Source of the DNA: Emiliania huxleyi CCMP1516
Taxonomy: Eukaryota > Haptophyta > Isochrysidales > Noelaerhabdaceae
NCBI RefSeq assembly: GCF_000372725.1
Contig: NW_005198244.1
Location: 1,615,841 to 1,679,840 of the forward strand
Reading direction: 5' to 3'
DNA length: 64,000 nt
Shown: piece by piece, positions 21,600 through 32,860 of the stretch
How positions within the stretch are numbered: position 1 is the stretch's first letter
Layout: every line of letters starts with the position of its first letter
Position numbers and translations under genes: made by a program
The notes under the pieces: generated by a model
The model's input: only the letters and a program-made list of their open reading frames with translations
Databases searched by the model: none
Told to the model about the DNA's origin: nothing

Positions 21600-22698
21600 A
21601 CCGGCTAAGCGACTCCGTTAAGAACGGCAAGGCACTCCGGAGGCCACGAGCGATTCTAAAATCAGGTCTCCCACTGGGCGAACATCGGCCGTCCCTCAGT
21701 GCTTCCAGCCTGCCCGCTTGAGTTTCCTCAATTGGCTCGAATTTTGCTTAGTAGAAAAAAGAATAGCGCCGATGCGGGCCGCCGGAGCGGGCATTTCGAA
21801 GCACCGAGCGGGCAGCTCGAAGCACGCGGGCGCAGGCTGCCACCGCTGCCCGGGCGCCCCGAGCGGCGGCGGAGGGCCGCCCAGGCCACCACCAGTGCCC
21901 CTCCCACCGGCGGCGCGGCGGCAGCGGCGCCGACCGCCCCTCCATCAGCGGTGGCGCGACGGCTGTCGTCGGGGCGCCGGCAGGTGCCGCGCGCAGAGGG
22001 TGCCACCGGACCGTCCGACGCGCGCCCGGCGGATCCTTCGTCGTCCATGGCGGGCCGAGCACCCCCGCGTCGCTTCTCGGCGCATTGGAGAGCAGAGGAA
22101 GCTGCTGGCGTCGCCGCTGGGATCGGCGGCGGCGCCAGCAGCGTTCTCGGATCTGAAGCCGACTTTGAGCGCCGATCGATCGATCTGAGGGCTGGCCGAT
22201 GGGTGGCGCTGGGACATCGCCGCCGCCGCGGAGGCCGGCGGCGACCAGAGGAGCGGTTGGGGCGCGTGGCGCATATGTTACCTGCCAAGTGAGCACTCAA
22301 GTGTGTTTCGAGATTTATTCGAGATTTGAAACTCAGATGTTCGTTTCCAGTGGGGAGGTGCGAGACCTGATCTTAGAATCGCTCCCACATTGCCACATTA
22401 CGCGCACGTTTGGTTTTGTATCGTCGTTCGCGTTCCGGACCCCATACCCACAGCACTTCACTCTTCAGCACACACACGGATCACGGAGGGTCACGGCGGG
22501 GAGTGTGCCATCTGCGACCGCTGTTTCTCCTCTCGACCTCTCCTGGACCTCTCTAGTCTCTCTAGTCTCTTGACAGTTGACTCTCTTCGTTCGTACGCGA
22601 GAGGGGCGCACTCTCGATAATGATAAGGTGCACCGCCCTACTGGGCGAGCCCCCCCCCACGACAAGGCGCGCGATATAACATTGACACACATAGGAAC

Positions 22699-23439
22699 TC
22701 ACTCACATCGTGCACGCTGCTTCGGCCGCACGGCGAGGTCTACCAGATGCACCGCGTTCTGGCCGACACCGCCGAACAGGCACCAGATGCACGCGTGGTC
22801 TATGAGGGCATGGTAAGCGACCCGAAGCACGGCGAAGCCGCACATGCGCCTCTCGAGCCCGTGCGGGCCTGTCAGCGCACCGACCAGCACCAGCCCAATG
22901 CAGGAGCGCTTGAAGAGCCACCAGGCGCGATCGTCGCCACCGGAGGCAGCTCGCCGCGAAAGGACGCCCATCGTGCCCACGATGAATGGCACCGTGAGCG
23001 CGGTGACGGCGCCGCAGATAGGGTCGTGCAAATGCGGCCGCAGCAGCGGGGCGCAGACGACGACCGCGCTGGCGAGCGCGGCGGCCGCAACGCCGAGGCG
23101 TTCGTCGACAGAGGGATAGGACAGGTGCCGCCGCAGTGCATTGAGCTGGCAAGCATTCCACAGCCCCTGCACAGCGCCTCCCGCCTCGTGAAGCCTCGGC
23201 CACAGCTCTCCAGTGGTGGCGTGCTGCCCGAGGTTGGTGCAGAAGAGAACGGTGAGGCTGAGCAGCCACACAAGAAGCGCGCGGTGAAGCACTGGCGCGC
23301 GCCGTCGCGCCTCGTCGAGCCGCGTGGCACACCACAAGCTGTGCAGCGGTACGTATAGCAGCGGGACGGATGTGAGCGTCGCGTAGAAATTGCGAAGGCC
23401 ACCCACTGGAGGCAGCTCGTCCTCGCAGGAGACGAACAT
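22699..23439 (-). CDS. Polytopic membrane protein of unknown function
   Basis: A single-exon frame of 246 residues starting MFVSCEDELPPVGGLRNFYA. It has six or so hydrophobic segments, including LTSVPLLYVPLHSLW, ALLVWLLSLTVLFCTNLG, AAAALASAVVVCAPLL, AVTALTVPFIVGTMGVL and SCIGLVLVGALTG, separated by Arg-rich loops. The C-terminus is basic (AVRPKQRARCE). No motif identifies the family. The regular spacing of hydrophobic segments, absent from the overlapping frames, supports a real gene. Confidence 0.6.
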   Translation of the reverse strand: MFVSCEDELPPVGGLRNFYATLTSVPLLYVPLHSLWCATRLDEARRRAPVLHRALLVWLLSLTVLFCTNLGQHATTGELWPRLHEAGGAVQGLWNACQLNALRRHLSYPSVDERLGVAAAALASAVVVCAPLLRPHLHDPICGAVTALTVPFIVGTMGVLSRRAASGGDDRAWWLFKRSCIGLVLVGALTGPHGLERRMCGFAVLRVAYHALIDHACIWCLFGGVGQNAVHLVDLAVRPKQRARCE

Positions 23440-23489
23440 TCCCCCCCCCCTAAGAAAGAAAAGCGACCGCCGACACTGGGTAGGGGCTC

Positions 23490-24101
23490 ATCATATCGCT
23501 AGGACGAGCTCAACCGGAAGCTCTTCGAGGTCCCCCTCCTCGCCTCGAACAACGAGCTTCACCCGAGATGACAGGTGACAACAGCGTTCGACCGCTCCAA
23601 GAAGAAGGCTATCAAGTATCATCTTCCAGGGCAGGACGACTGGACGCGACACCAAGTACGCCAACCCGTACTACGAGGGCACCGAGGGCTGGACCAACGT
23701 CCACTGCGGTCGCAAGCACTTCATGACCGTGCCCAAGTACTTACTTATGCAAGGCGCGCGCGCTTGCCATGCCAGCCGCGTCACCAGCCACTGCCTTCCC
23801 GCCACCCACAGTGAGATATCATGACCTCCCACCCTCTGCTTGCAGCGGCTCGCTGGGGTGGTGAAGGTGGTCCCCGGCTTCAATGAGGAGGTCAAGTTCT
23901 ACAAGCGGGTCACGCGCGAGGGCCAGGGCGGCGCCATCGAGACGGAGCCAACGACGCTGGCCGAGATCATGCAGATGGAGATCACGATGGTGCTCCCCCC
24001 CCAGCCTCAGTCGGAGGCGGGAGAGCGAGCTGAGCCGCAAGCTCGAGGCCGCGTATGCGGAGGCGGCTGCCGCCAAGCGGCAGCGCACCGGCCCGGCCTA
24101 A
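23490..24101 (+). CDS. Unrecognised split gene or fragment
   Basis: Three coding-looking pieces lie in order on the plus strand. At about 23500-23565 there is DELNRKLFEVPLLASNNELH. At about 23640-23740 there is GRDTKYANPYYEGTEGWTNV followed by HCGRKHFMTVPKY, then a GTACTTAC donor. At 23845-24101, after a TTGCAG acceptor, there is RLAGVVKVVPGFNEEVKFYK. The last piece changes frame near 24005 to end ELSRKLEAAYAEAAAAKRQR. The frame change may mark another intron or an indel. No start codon convinces me and I do not recognise the protein. Confidence 0.4.
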
Positions 24102-24103
24102 AT

Positions 24104-24812
24104 TCACACAACACACACACATCGCACATACACATTCACATTAAGAGGGACACATCACACATACATTCACGTGTCTACTGCAAATACTGTGTACCTGTAC
24201 TGTAGTAACCCCTAATCACCTCCTTTCAACAAAGGCCACAAAGCCGGTGCCTTAGAATCGACAGGCGACGATTCCGGACATCGAGGTCTCGGGACTCGGC
24301 TCTCGCGGTGGCCGGTGCACCGGAATCCCCGACACAAGACGGCGCCGCGCTGGCGCTCTACCCTCTACGACTGTAGATCGCACGCCGCATACGATGCGGG
24401 CACGTGGCATTCACAACGAGGTTCACCCCACTCGCTTTCCTCGCGGCGGCTTCAGCCAGCGGCGGGGCGGCAAGGCGGGCCCGCCTTACCAGCGCCACAG
24501 TCAACGCAGCCCATGACAAAGTCAAAGAAAACGCGCTCGGCTTTCCGCAAACAAGGGATGGGCGAGGAGGACACAGGGTCCCCACCTGCCAGCAGGATTT
24601 AAAAAAAGAATTTATAAGTAACTCGCTCGCACACACGACACTGGCACAGCCCTCGGAGGCAGTCGTCTTGCTCGCAGGAGACGAACAAAAAGTTGCCACG
24701 AACCGAGCAACCTGCGAGGTCGACGAACAAGCTCCGAGCCTGTGTCTCGGCCGCCCCTTCGGCCTGCAGCTCCACTCCTGCTGGTGCGCTCGACCTCCCG
24801 CCCCGGCACACA
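24104..24812. other. Intergenic / 5' region of the HAD gene
   Basis: Begins with CA-rich repeats (ACACACAC, 24105-24165) just after the previous stop. The frame upstream of the HAD start is open back to 24693, so a longer N-terminus is possible. No other gene is supported. Confidence 0.4.
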
Positions 24813-26136
24813 ATGTCGTCAGCCGCCTCCCGCGCGCCTCAGCGCTTCGACGCGGCGTCGGCGGCGCACCGGCAGTGGCTCAGCCGCATCAAGTGCTTCC
24901 TCTTTGACATTGACGGCGTGATACACACCACCGCCGGCGCAGTGCCTGGCGCCGCATCTGCTCTCTCGGCGCTCCGCCAGGCAGGTGTTGGTGTGCGCTT
25001 CCTGACCAACAATGCCGGAAAGTTTTGATGGTGCCATTACGCGGCCTCGCACTCGCCAGAAGACCATCGGAGACTATCCCGGCCATAGGAAAGTCTCCGG
25101 CGATGGTGGCGGCCGAGTTTGAGAAGCTCGGCATCGATGCCAGCACGTCTGAGATCACCACGTCCGCCTGCGTCGCGGGCGACTACCTCTCTAGCAAGGG
25201 CGTGGAGGGCAGCTATGTGTACGTGATTGGCGAGCCGGCGCTGATGAGCATGCTCAGCGAGCGTGCCGGCGTCCGACCGATCGGCGGCCCCGACGACGCC
25301 GGCAAGTCCAAGCGCACGTTGCAGTCGGAGGGGCACTCGGGATCGCGAGCCCGCGGGAACGGGAGGAGCCAGCTCGGCAGCCTTCTCGGAACCCTGTAGG
25401 CACTCGATCGCGACGCTCGACCCGCCCGCCGGCGACGTATCGGCTGTGGTTGTCGGCGCGGACGGCGACATCTCGTACTATAAGGTTGCAAAGGCGGCTG
25501 CGTACCTCCTCGGCAACCCACGCTGCCTCTTCGTCTCCACCAACCCAGACCCTGCGTACAGTTTCGCGCCGCGTGCCGGCGGGACGGCGACGTCTAGCCG
25601 AGAGACAGCCGAGAGGCAGCCGAGAGGCAGCCGAGGTCCGGCCGAGAGGCAGCCGAGATCTAGCCGACGTGCTTCGAGAGTTTCTATTCACACCGCGCGT
25701 TTGTCAGGCCGCGACGCTGGCACCGGCCGGCGGCGTGTGGGCGCGCTGTGTGGCGATGACGAGCGGGCGAGAGCCCGACATCGTGTGCGGCGAGATGTAG
25801 CCGAGATGTAGCCGAGATGTAGCCAAGATCTCACGCTGAGCCGCGTTTCTCTTGACGCGTCTGGCGGTGTGGGCAGGCAAGCCGAGCCGCTCCCTCGGGA
25901 AGCACATGCTGTCGGCGTACGGCCTCGACCCAGCCACCACTTGCATGGTGGGCGACCGCGTCGACACGGACATAGAGTTTGGGCGCGCCGCCGGGATGCA
26001 CACTCTCTTCGTCGAGTCGGGCACCACCACGGCCGAGGCGGCGGCGGCCGCTGGCCCGGAACAGCGGCCGGACTTCATCGCCGAGTCGATCGCGGTGCTC
26101 GAGGCGGCGCTGGTGGGGGAGGCCGCCTCAGACTGA
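24813..26136 (+). CDS. HAD-superfamily (subclass IIA) phosphatase, phosphoglycolate/p-nitrophenyl phosphatase type
   Basis: Exons 24813-25017, 25089-25332, 25400-25553, 25708-25789 and 25877-26136 sum to 315 codons. Motif I is CFLFDIDGVI, where the first Asp is the nucleophile in this family. Motif II is VRFLTNNAGK, a cap region carries FEKLGIDASTSEITTS, and motif III/IV is ATTCMVGDRVDTDIEFGRAA, with GKPSRSLGKH before it. These define HAD-IIA enzymes such as phosphoglycolate phosphatase; the substrate is not readable. Introns 2-4 use GC donors. Intron 1 fits only a GA donor (25018) if NNAGK is to run into SPAMVAAEFEKL. Intron 2 starts GCACTCGGGATCGCGA and the next exon GCACTCGATCGCGA. Introns 3 and 4 are filled with CCGAGAT/CCGAGAGG repeats. 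An upstream in-frame ATG at 24693 could add 40 residues, possibly a targeting peptide. Confidence 0.85.
25333..25399 (+). repeat. Introner-like intron 2 of the HAD gene
   Basis: A GC-AG intron of 67 bases whose first 15 bases repeat the start of the next exon with one base inserted (GCACTCGGGATCGCGA against GCACTCGATCGCGA). Confidence 0.8.
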
Positions 26137-26139
26137 CCC

Positions 26140-27800
26140 AGGACTGACCAAGGAGTGTGACGAGTCACTGACCCAGGACTCAGACCACACCGTGTGTCGG
26201 TGTCGCGAGGCCGTACGGCTACGGGTTTGTGGTGTGGGTGAGCGTTGGGGGTGGGGTGCGGCACCCGACGTGAATCTGCGTGATGACATGTCGATGCGCC
26301 GTCGAGGTGCGCCGTGAAGGCTACTATACACATCTGGTACCAAGCAAACATAAATATGCGCAGTCCGGTCTCGCTGTGGATTGCGAGATTGGTACCATAC
26401 AAGATGTCGAGGTTACACTGTCGCGTCGGTTGGTGTACGCCGTACGGCTTTATAGTGTTTTTCTAGAGATAGAGCGCCGCGTTGGGTGTACAAACCGAGC
26501 TTCCCAAGCGCATCAGCTCGGCTCGGACGGCGCCTCGGCGCGTCAGCTCGGCTCGGCGTAGCGATAGTGGCCAGCGCAACTCGCCTGGACTCAACGCTCA
26601 GCCAGGAGCTCCCGCACGCGCTGGCGCGAGTTCATGGCGCATATGCGACCTCGTAGCATATGCAACGCGTCAGAATACTCGCCACCCTCGCCTCGCGCAA
26701 ATGCGACCGTCCTCCGCGCAGCTGACAGTCCACCGCCTGCTAAAGAAGCACAGCGACTAATGCGGCACCGGCGACGCATGGCAGGCTGGTCATGACGCAG
26801 TTATAGGGTGTTGTGTACCGTCGGAGTGACTCTCTGACTCTGTGTGTCAGGGATAGTCAGGGCCGTCCATCAGAGCTCCAGTAAGCTCGGAGACACCCCA
26901 TTACGCGGCTCGACCTCTTTGAGTCACTGCCTTCCCAGCAGTTTGGTTGTAGACAAAGAGCCTCTACAACAAACTCTACCTTAAGGTACCACCTTCGTAC
27001 AGCAAAATCGCGCTCTACATCGCTCTACAACGCAGGGGCTGCGCAGGGGTGGATGTAGAGCTCTACAGCTCTACAGCGCTCCAGAGCGCTCTACATCTCT
27101 ACAGCTCTACAGCGCAAGACACTCTATATCTTCTACACCCTCCCTCCCTCAGTGAAGGCGGCCAAATCGAGCGGCCTTGCGGCGACGCGTGGGGGCTGCT
27201 CCGGCGCCGGCCGGGCGGGCGGGCGGCGCGCCTGAGGCCTGTAGGCCTGAGGTGCATGGCCATGGGCAACTACGTGGTAGTAGAGAGCAAGGGCTGCTGG
27301 CTCACGTGGCGCACGCGCCGCCGCGGAGCAGAGGCAGAAGGCGGAGCGCCGCGCCAACCAAGCAAGGCATTCTGCCACCGCGCCGCGGTCACTGCACACT
27401 GGGGTCCCGGACGGAGGAATACGTACGTGCGCCGAGATACCGGGAGATAGGGCGGGATGTACATGGGTCGCATGGGAGAGAAAAGGAAATGTCAGGGGGA
27501 TGTGCCATCGTAGAATGTTTGATCCTTCATGATCTCCCCCATGAGGTGCCGAAACGGTTTGGTAACGGAGGGGGGTATCTGATTGCAAACCCTCGCACTC
27601 GACATTCATGCGCGCCCGCCATTCTGCCGCGAGGCCCCACCCTTGCGGCGGGCCACGCGCTTCCTCAAACTGATCCCACGCACTCCCCCCCCCCCCCCCC
27701 CTTCCCAGCCCACCTCACTCACTCCCCTGGCCGTTGGCGGCGCGGCACACAGACATGGACAGACATGCGAAGTGCGTCCTGCTAACTATACACCGTCGGT
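26140..27800. other. Gene-poor stretch with CTCTACA repeats
   Basis: No frame shows a recognisable domain. Between about 27000 and 27140 a degenerate CTCTACAGCTCTACAGCG array occupies over 100 bases. A run of 16-18 C at about 27687-27704 precedes the next ORF. The rest is unremarkable GC-rich sequence with shadow frames. Confidence 0.45.
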
Positions 27801-28385
27801 GTGGACAGGTGGCCGCAACGACACGACGACGCCCTCAGCTACGCAGCGAGGGGCCTGCAGCTGCCGCTGCAAGGGGTGGTGCCCACAGCCAGTCTCCTGT
27901 GCACGCCATCGGATGCGACTGCCTTGCCCGTCCTTCTGCGCCCCGGCGCAGCCGCGCAGCCCTTTCAGAGGCTTCAGACCCTGCCCCAAGCCGCGGTATT
28001 GCCCGAGCACGTGTTGCCCCACCTGGAAGCCCAGCTCCTGCGCGGACGCGTGCCCAAGGCATCCGACCAGCTCCGGCTGGCTGTGAGCCCAGCCGCAGTT
28101 CCGGAGCAGGTTGGTGGGTACGCAATGGGGGTGCAGCCAGGGAAGCGGAGCGCAGCCGAGGTGCAGGAGCGGCGCAAGTTCCGGATCGAGGAGCGACGCA
28201 AGTTCCGCGAGGCCCAGAGGGAGAGGCTGTCGCGCGGCGAGCTGCGCATCTCCCGCGTGCGCAAAGAGCAGTCCAAGGCGCGCGAGCGTGGCGATCGGGG
28301 ACGGTTTCTCCCCAAGGGGGCGACAACCAAACGGCATGGCGACGAGCTGGATCGTTCTGACAGCGTTGCATCATCGGAGATATAG
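27801..28385 (+). CDS. Charged hypothetical protein
   Basis: A 194-codon frame from an ATG at 27801. The first ~110 residues are Leu/Ala/Pro/Gln rich; the C-terminal ~85 are strongly basic with a helical look (KRSAAEVQERRKFRIEERRK, then RLSRGELRISRVRKEQSK) and end DELDRSDSVASSEI. A coiled coil or nucleic-acid binding tail is plausible. I do not recognise the family, and two other frames are also open, so the call rests on composition only. Confidence 0.4.
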   Translation: MDRWPQRHDDALSYAARGLQLPLQGVVPTASLLCTPSDATALPVLLRPGAAAQPFQRLQTLPQAAVLPEHVLPHLEAQLLRGRVPKASDQLRLAVSPAAVPEQVGGYAMGVQPGKRSAAEVQERRKFRIEERRKFREAQRERLSRGELRISRVRKEQSKARERGDRGRFLPKGATTKRHGDELDRSDSVASSEI

Positions 28386-28834
28386 CCTCTACCCCTTACC
28401 AGCTCCGCCTGGCTAGGGGCCGCCCTTCGCAGGCCGCCACACAGACCGGCACACAAATATCATGCATGTGTGGCTAGTATGTGCGAAGCGCGAACAAGCT
28501 TCTTCGCGGCCCATTTTTTCGACTACGGGCCCGTATGCGTTTTCTGTAATGTCTATGTATACTTCACACACCCTCGACACCTGGCGTGGGGCATGGCGAT
28601 TGGCGTGGGGGCGAATCCGAAGGGTGGCGCGGGGGCTGCGGCTGCACACACGACACAGGGCCGAGGGCGGGGCCGCGGGCGCGGCGGGCAGGGGGCTGGC
28701 GGTGGCGCGCCGCGGGGCGCCGGCTGCCGCGCGTTATAATGACGCGCACGAGATAAACTCAAACAAAAAAGTTCGCACCGGCTCCAGCGGAGTGGCACCT
28801 GCGCACAAGATAGCACCGACATCGATGCACGTGA

Positions 28835-31738
28835 TCAGCGTCCCGGCTCCACGACGACACCGGCGCCAGCAAAGGCCGGGGACGGCACCGCGGCCGCAGG
28901 CGCAGCCTCGGCAGAGCGCGGGCTCGCCTCTGCGCCGCCGCGTTGCGCGAGTGGCACAAACTCGCGCCTCGCGACTCCCGAGTAGAGCTGGCGCGGGCGG
29001 GAGATGCGCTGCTGTGGGTCGGAGAAGGACTCGTTCCACTGCGCGAGCCAGCCCGAGGTGCGCGCGACGGCGAAGAGCACGGTGAACATGTCGGTCGGGA
29101 TGCCAAGCGCGCGCAGCACGATGCCGGAGTAAAAGTCGACGTTCGGGTAGAGGGAGCGCTTGACGAAGTACTCGTCCTCGAGCGCGATCTTCTCGAGCTG
29201 CTGCGCGAGCTGCAGGTCCGGGTGCGCCTAATCTCGGTCGATCTCGGTCGATCTCGGGTGACCTCGGCCAGCCTCCGCGAGCTGTGCAGGTCTGGCGGGG
29301 AGGGGGGGGGGGGTGCCTCGAGGTTGAGCCCAGCAAAGACGCTATGGCAGACCTAATCTCGGGCAACCTCGGCTCATCTCGGCCGACCTCGAGCCCAGCG
29401 AGGGCGCGGTAGCCGGACCTTCTGCATCAGCTTCTAACGAAAAGAAGCACGTGCGTGGGGCCCGAACCCCTTCACAGCCGGAAGGGGTTCCGCCTTGTCC
29501 CTTCGCCTTGGCGATGAAGGCGGGGGATCCGCTCCCACCGTCCCGATCTCGCCGAGCATCCGCAGCACCGCCTCGTTTGCGCCGCCGTGCGCGGGCCCCC
29601 AGAGGGAAGCGATGCCTGCTCACAGCTGCGCCGTGAGGGGGCGCGCGCTCCACAGCTGGAGCCGCGACGGCCCAGAGAGGGGGGGGGGGGGGGGGGGGCG
29701 ATGCCGGCGGCGATGCACGCGAACGGGTTGGCCTGCGAGGAGGATGCGATGCGGACGGTCGAGGTGGAGGCGTTCTGCTCGTGGTCGGCGTGCAGGAGCA
29801 GGATCATCTCCAGCGCCTAGCGGCAGTCGTGCACGGAGTAGCGCGTCTGCAACCGACGGTCTTTCGTGCAGGAGAGGTGCGGCGTCTCTCTCTTTCTCTC
29901 TCTGTCTCCCTCTCCAGGCGCCTCGGCGTGCACGGGGTCGACCTGTTCACAGGCGGGGTGGTGAAGGGTCCCCTCTCCGGACGGGGACCGGGCCGACCTT
30001 GCGCAGGAGACACCTTGTAGGGCTCGGCCGGCGTCGCAAACATCATGTGCAGAAAGTTGGCGGCGAAGGGGAGGGCGTTGGACGGGTAGACGACGGGCTC
30101 GCCGATGGAGGTCTTGTACGCGATCGCTGCGATGGTGGGCATCTTGGCGACCTGCTCGCAGCAGGTTAGGCGTGAAGAGACGGTGCGCGCACGGCACGGC
30201 GCACCGTGCGACATCTCTGGCGCCATCCGGATGGCCGAGAGCCGCCGCTGCGCCGCGTCGTGGATGTTGACCGAGTCAGGGTAGAACGCCGAGAGCGCGC
30301 CAACCACAGAGACCATGATCGCCATAGGGTGAGCGTCTGACTTGAATCCGCCGAAGAAGGAGAGCAGCTTCTCGTGCACCATCCAGTTCTTGTGCACCTC
30401 CGCCTCGAAGCGGCGGAGCTGCGGCGCCTGTTCACAGAGCAGGGGTGTGAAGAGACGCTGCTCCACACGCGCCTCGAGGCTGCCCGAGGTGAGGCGCCGT
30501 CGGCAGCTCGCCCTCGATGAGGAGGAAGGCGACCTCGAGGAAGGAGCACGAGGAGGCGAGATGTGGGGAGATATGGGGAGATGTGGGGAGATAGGGGGAG
30601 ATCTGACCTCGAGCAAGGAGCACGAGGAGGTGAGATATGGGGAGATATGGGAGATATGGGGAGATGTGGGGAGATCTGACCTCGAGGAAGGAGCACGAGG
30701 AGGCGAGCTGCTCGATCGGGTAGCCGCGGTGCATCAGCAGGCCCTTCGCGCCGTCGATGAAGGAGATGGCGCTCTCACACGACGAGGTGGACGTGAAGCC
30801 GGGGTCGTGCGTGAAGAAGCCCGTCTTTGCGTTGAGCGATCGCACGTCGATCACCGGGTTGCCGAGCCCAGAGTTTGGGTGCAGCACCTGCCGCGTGGAG
30901 CCGCGCGTCGGAAGGGATCCACTCGGCTAAGACGCAGACTTGGGCTGTGCAGCGCCGGAAGCTCGACGGAGTGGTCGCCTGACTCGTCGCACCACGAGAG
31001 CGTCACCTTGGTCGCCTTGCCGCCCCCCTCCTTGCCGCTCCCCTCGCCGGGCGACCCTGCCCCAACCTTGCCCGAGCCGAGCCGCACCAGGGTCGGCGCC
31101 TCGCGGCTGGCGGGACGCGCCGGAGGAGAGAGCACCTGACGCGTGCAGTCATTGTGAGTCTTGCATTGTGGCGGCTGGCCGAGCGGACCCGAGCCAGCAC
31201 TGCGTTTGTGCGCGGCGGAGGCGGCGCGGAGAGCTTGAAGGAGCGGCCCGTGAAGGTGCTCAGCTCTTCGGCGCCAGAGACGTCCTCGTGCGCCACGAGC
31301 TCCGCCAGGTACGCCTGCCGGTGGGCGGGGAGCGTGCTGCATGCCGGGACCGCAGCGGCGGGCAGCGGACGTGCAGCGCAGTGGGCCAAGGGCGGGCCAG
31401 GCAGCAGCGGCGTGACATGCCTGCAGAGCCCTCGAGTAAGCAAACTCCAAAGCTTCGCCGCCGTCAGAGCCCTCGAGTAGGGCGACCGGCCGGGTGGGGA
31501 GGTCGGGTAGCGCTGCGCATAGGATCCGCCCGCGCAGCGCCGCGTGCAGCTCAGAGAACTCGCGCGCCGACCTGACCACTCCGACACTCTGGTCTCGCGA
31601 CTCGGGCGTCGCCTCGGAGACGAAGACGAGGAAGGCGCCGCTGCCCTCTTGCTCGGCCGGGACGACGGAGACGTACTTGACGTCCGTGCCGAAGTAGCTG
31701 CTGCCGAGGTGGACGAGCTGGCCGGACGAGCTGGACAT
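28835..31738 (-). CDS. PX domain joined to citrate synthase, C-terminal half damaged
   Basis: Start ATG 31738. The first ~190 residues form a PX-like domain: [63 protein letters not shown]. An intron (31136-31200) leads in frame to citrate synthase. Further exons: 31135-30956, 30887-30681, 30533-30498, 30427-30224, 30151-30014, 29942-29922 (21 bases), 29816-29705, 29615 to ~29440, 29433-29419, 29352-29317, 29227-28835. Recognisable parts are [78 protein letters not shown] and [19 protein letters not shown]. The expected GFGHRVYKN-YDPRA block, with a catalytic His, is absent between PAFIAKAK and KLMQK, and there is a frame slip near 29525. Citrate synthase condenses oxaloacetate and acetyl-CoA. 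This copy may be inactive or misassembled. Confidence 0.75.
30428..30497 (-). repeat. Introner-like intron in citrate synthase
   Basis: A 70-base GC-AG intron between GELPT and APQLRRFE. The intron starts GCGCCTCACCTCGG and the next exon GCGCCGCAGCTCCG. Its 3' body GCGTCTCTTCACACCC...TGTGAACAG is a clear member of the shared family. Confidence 0.85.
30534..30680 (-). repeat. Double-unit intron in citrate synthase
   Basis: A 147-base GT-AG intron made of two consecutive units, 30680-30608 and 30607-30534 in transcript order. Each starts GTCAGATCTCCCC, carries ATCTCCCC repeats, and ends in a near copy of the upstream exon edge CCTCGTGCTCCTTCCTCGAG. The exon edge therefore occurs three times. 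Splicing the whole block joins SCSFLE to [12 protein letters not shown]. Confidence 0.8.
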
Positions 31739-31739
31739 G

Positions 31740-32860
31740 CTAAACGGAGTGTGGTGCTAGGCCGTCGACGGTCCTGCGGTGATGACGAACAGAGAATTCT
31801 TCGGCCCGCCTCTGAAGTTCACCTCGGAAGCCCTGATAAATGAAATGTGCCCATGCCCATGCCCACACCGCTAACTCGAGCGAGCCCAAACAGAGCAGCG
31901 CGCAACGGTCGCGCCCACCTGTCACCTCGCCTCGCCGGCTGCATCCCGCCCGCTCGCGGCGGTCGCCACCATCCCTGGGTCACCGCCACTGCCCCTGTCC
32001 CTGCCGCCGCCGTCGCCGTCCGATTCCTCCCCGCCGCCCGGCCTGATCCGCGGCGTGCAACGCCCCCCACGCACAAACATGGGCACACACCTCGGCATCG
32101 CCGACCCCCCAGCCCCCTGCCGCCGCCGCCGCCGTCCCTGTCGCCCCCGCTTCCACCCACTTGCTTTACTGCCGACTCCAAGCGGGAGGCAGCAAAAGCA
32201 CGCAGACAGAACCCTGAGAACGTCGCCATCGTGTAGCAGGCAGGCCTGGCTAGCCGCGTGTTGGGGAGTAGTGTTTGTGTGTGTGGTGTACCTCTCTCTC
32301 CACTCAGTGTATAGCGAGTGAGCAGCGCACGATAAAAACAACTGAAAAAACCTCGAAGCCCTGGGAGCCCTCCCCCTACTGTTTTACAAGATCTCGCACA
32401 ACACTGGGCAGGGGACTGGCGCGCACTGGCACTAACACAGGAACAGAGAAACTTCAGTCCACGGGGGTGCGCTTCTTAGATCTAGCTCCCCGGCCCTGGG
32501 GGTGTGAGGTTACCTACTGCACTCCAAGTGCTCCAAGAAAGCGAACGAAGGGCGTGAGCGCAACAGGCACGTGTGGCGCACGTGCCGCGGTGTGGGACCT
32601 GTGCGCTGTCGCTGGCCCCTCTGTTCTGCGTGTTGACTAGTTGTCTCTCTTTACTGTTGTTCAGCGCTCAGCGCACAGCGGTCGGCACACTAACTAAATG
32701 CTTACGCGTTACCGCCGTCGTACGCCGCCGCACGCGCCCGTCTCTTCAGAGGTACTAGACATTTCCGATTGTGACCCGTGGTTGAAAATAGCATATGCGA
32801 GGGGACGACGTCTGAGCCGACGACAAACCTGAGTGCAGTGCCAAGAGTCCGCACACACGA
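31740..32860. other. Intergenic between two minus-strand genes
   Basis: 31840-32240 is Pro/Arg-coding GC-rich sequence with no domain. 32340-32360 is A-rich. At 32395-32435 there is a copy of a dispersed element containing ACTGGCGCGCACTGGCAC, followed at 32460-32545 by an inverted copy of sequence found twice at 44.8-45.1 kb, ending in CTCCAAGTGCTCCAAG. No gene is supported. Confidence 0.5.
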
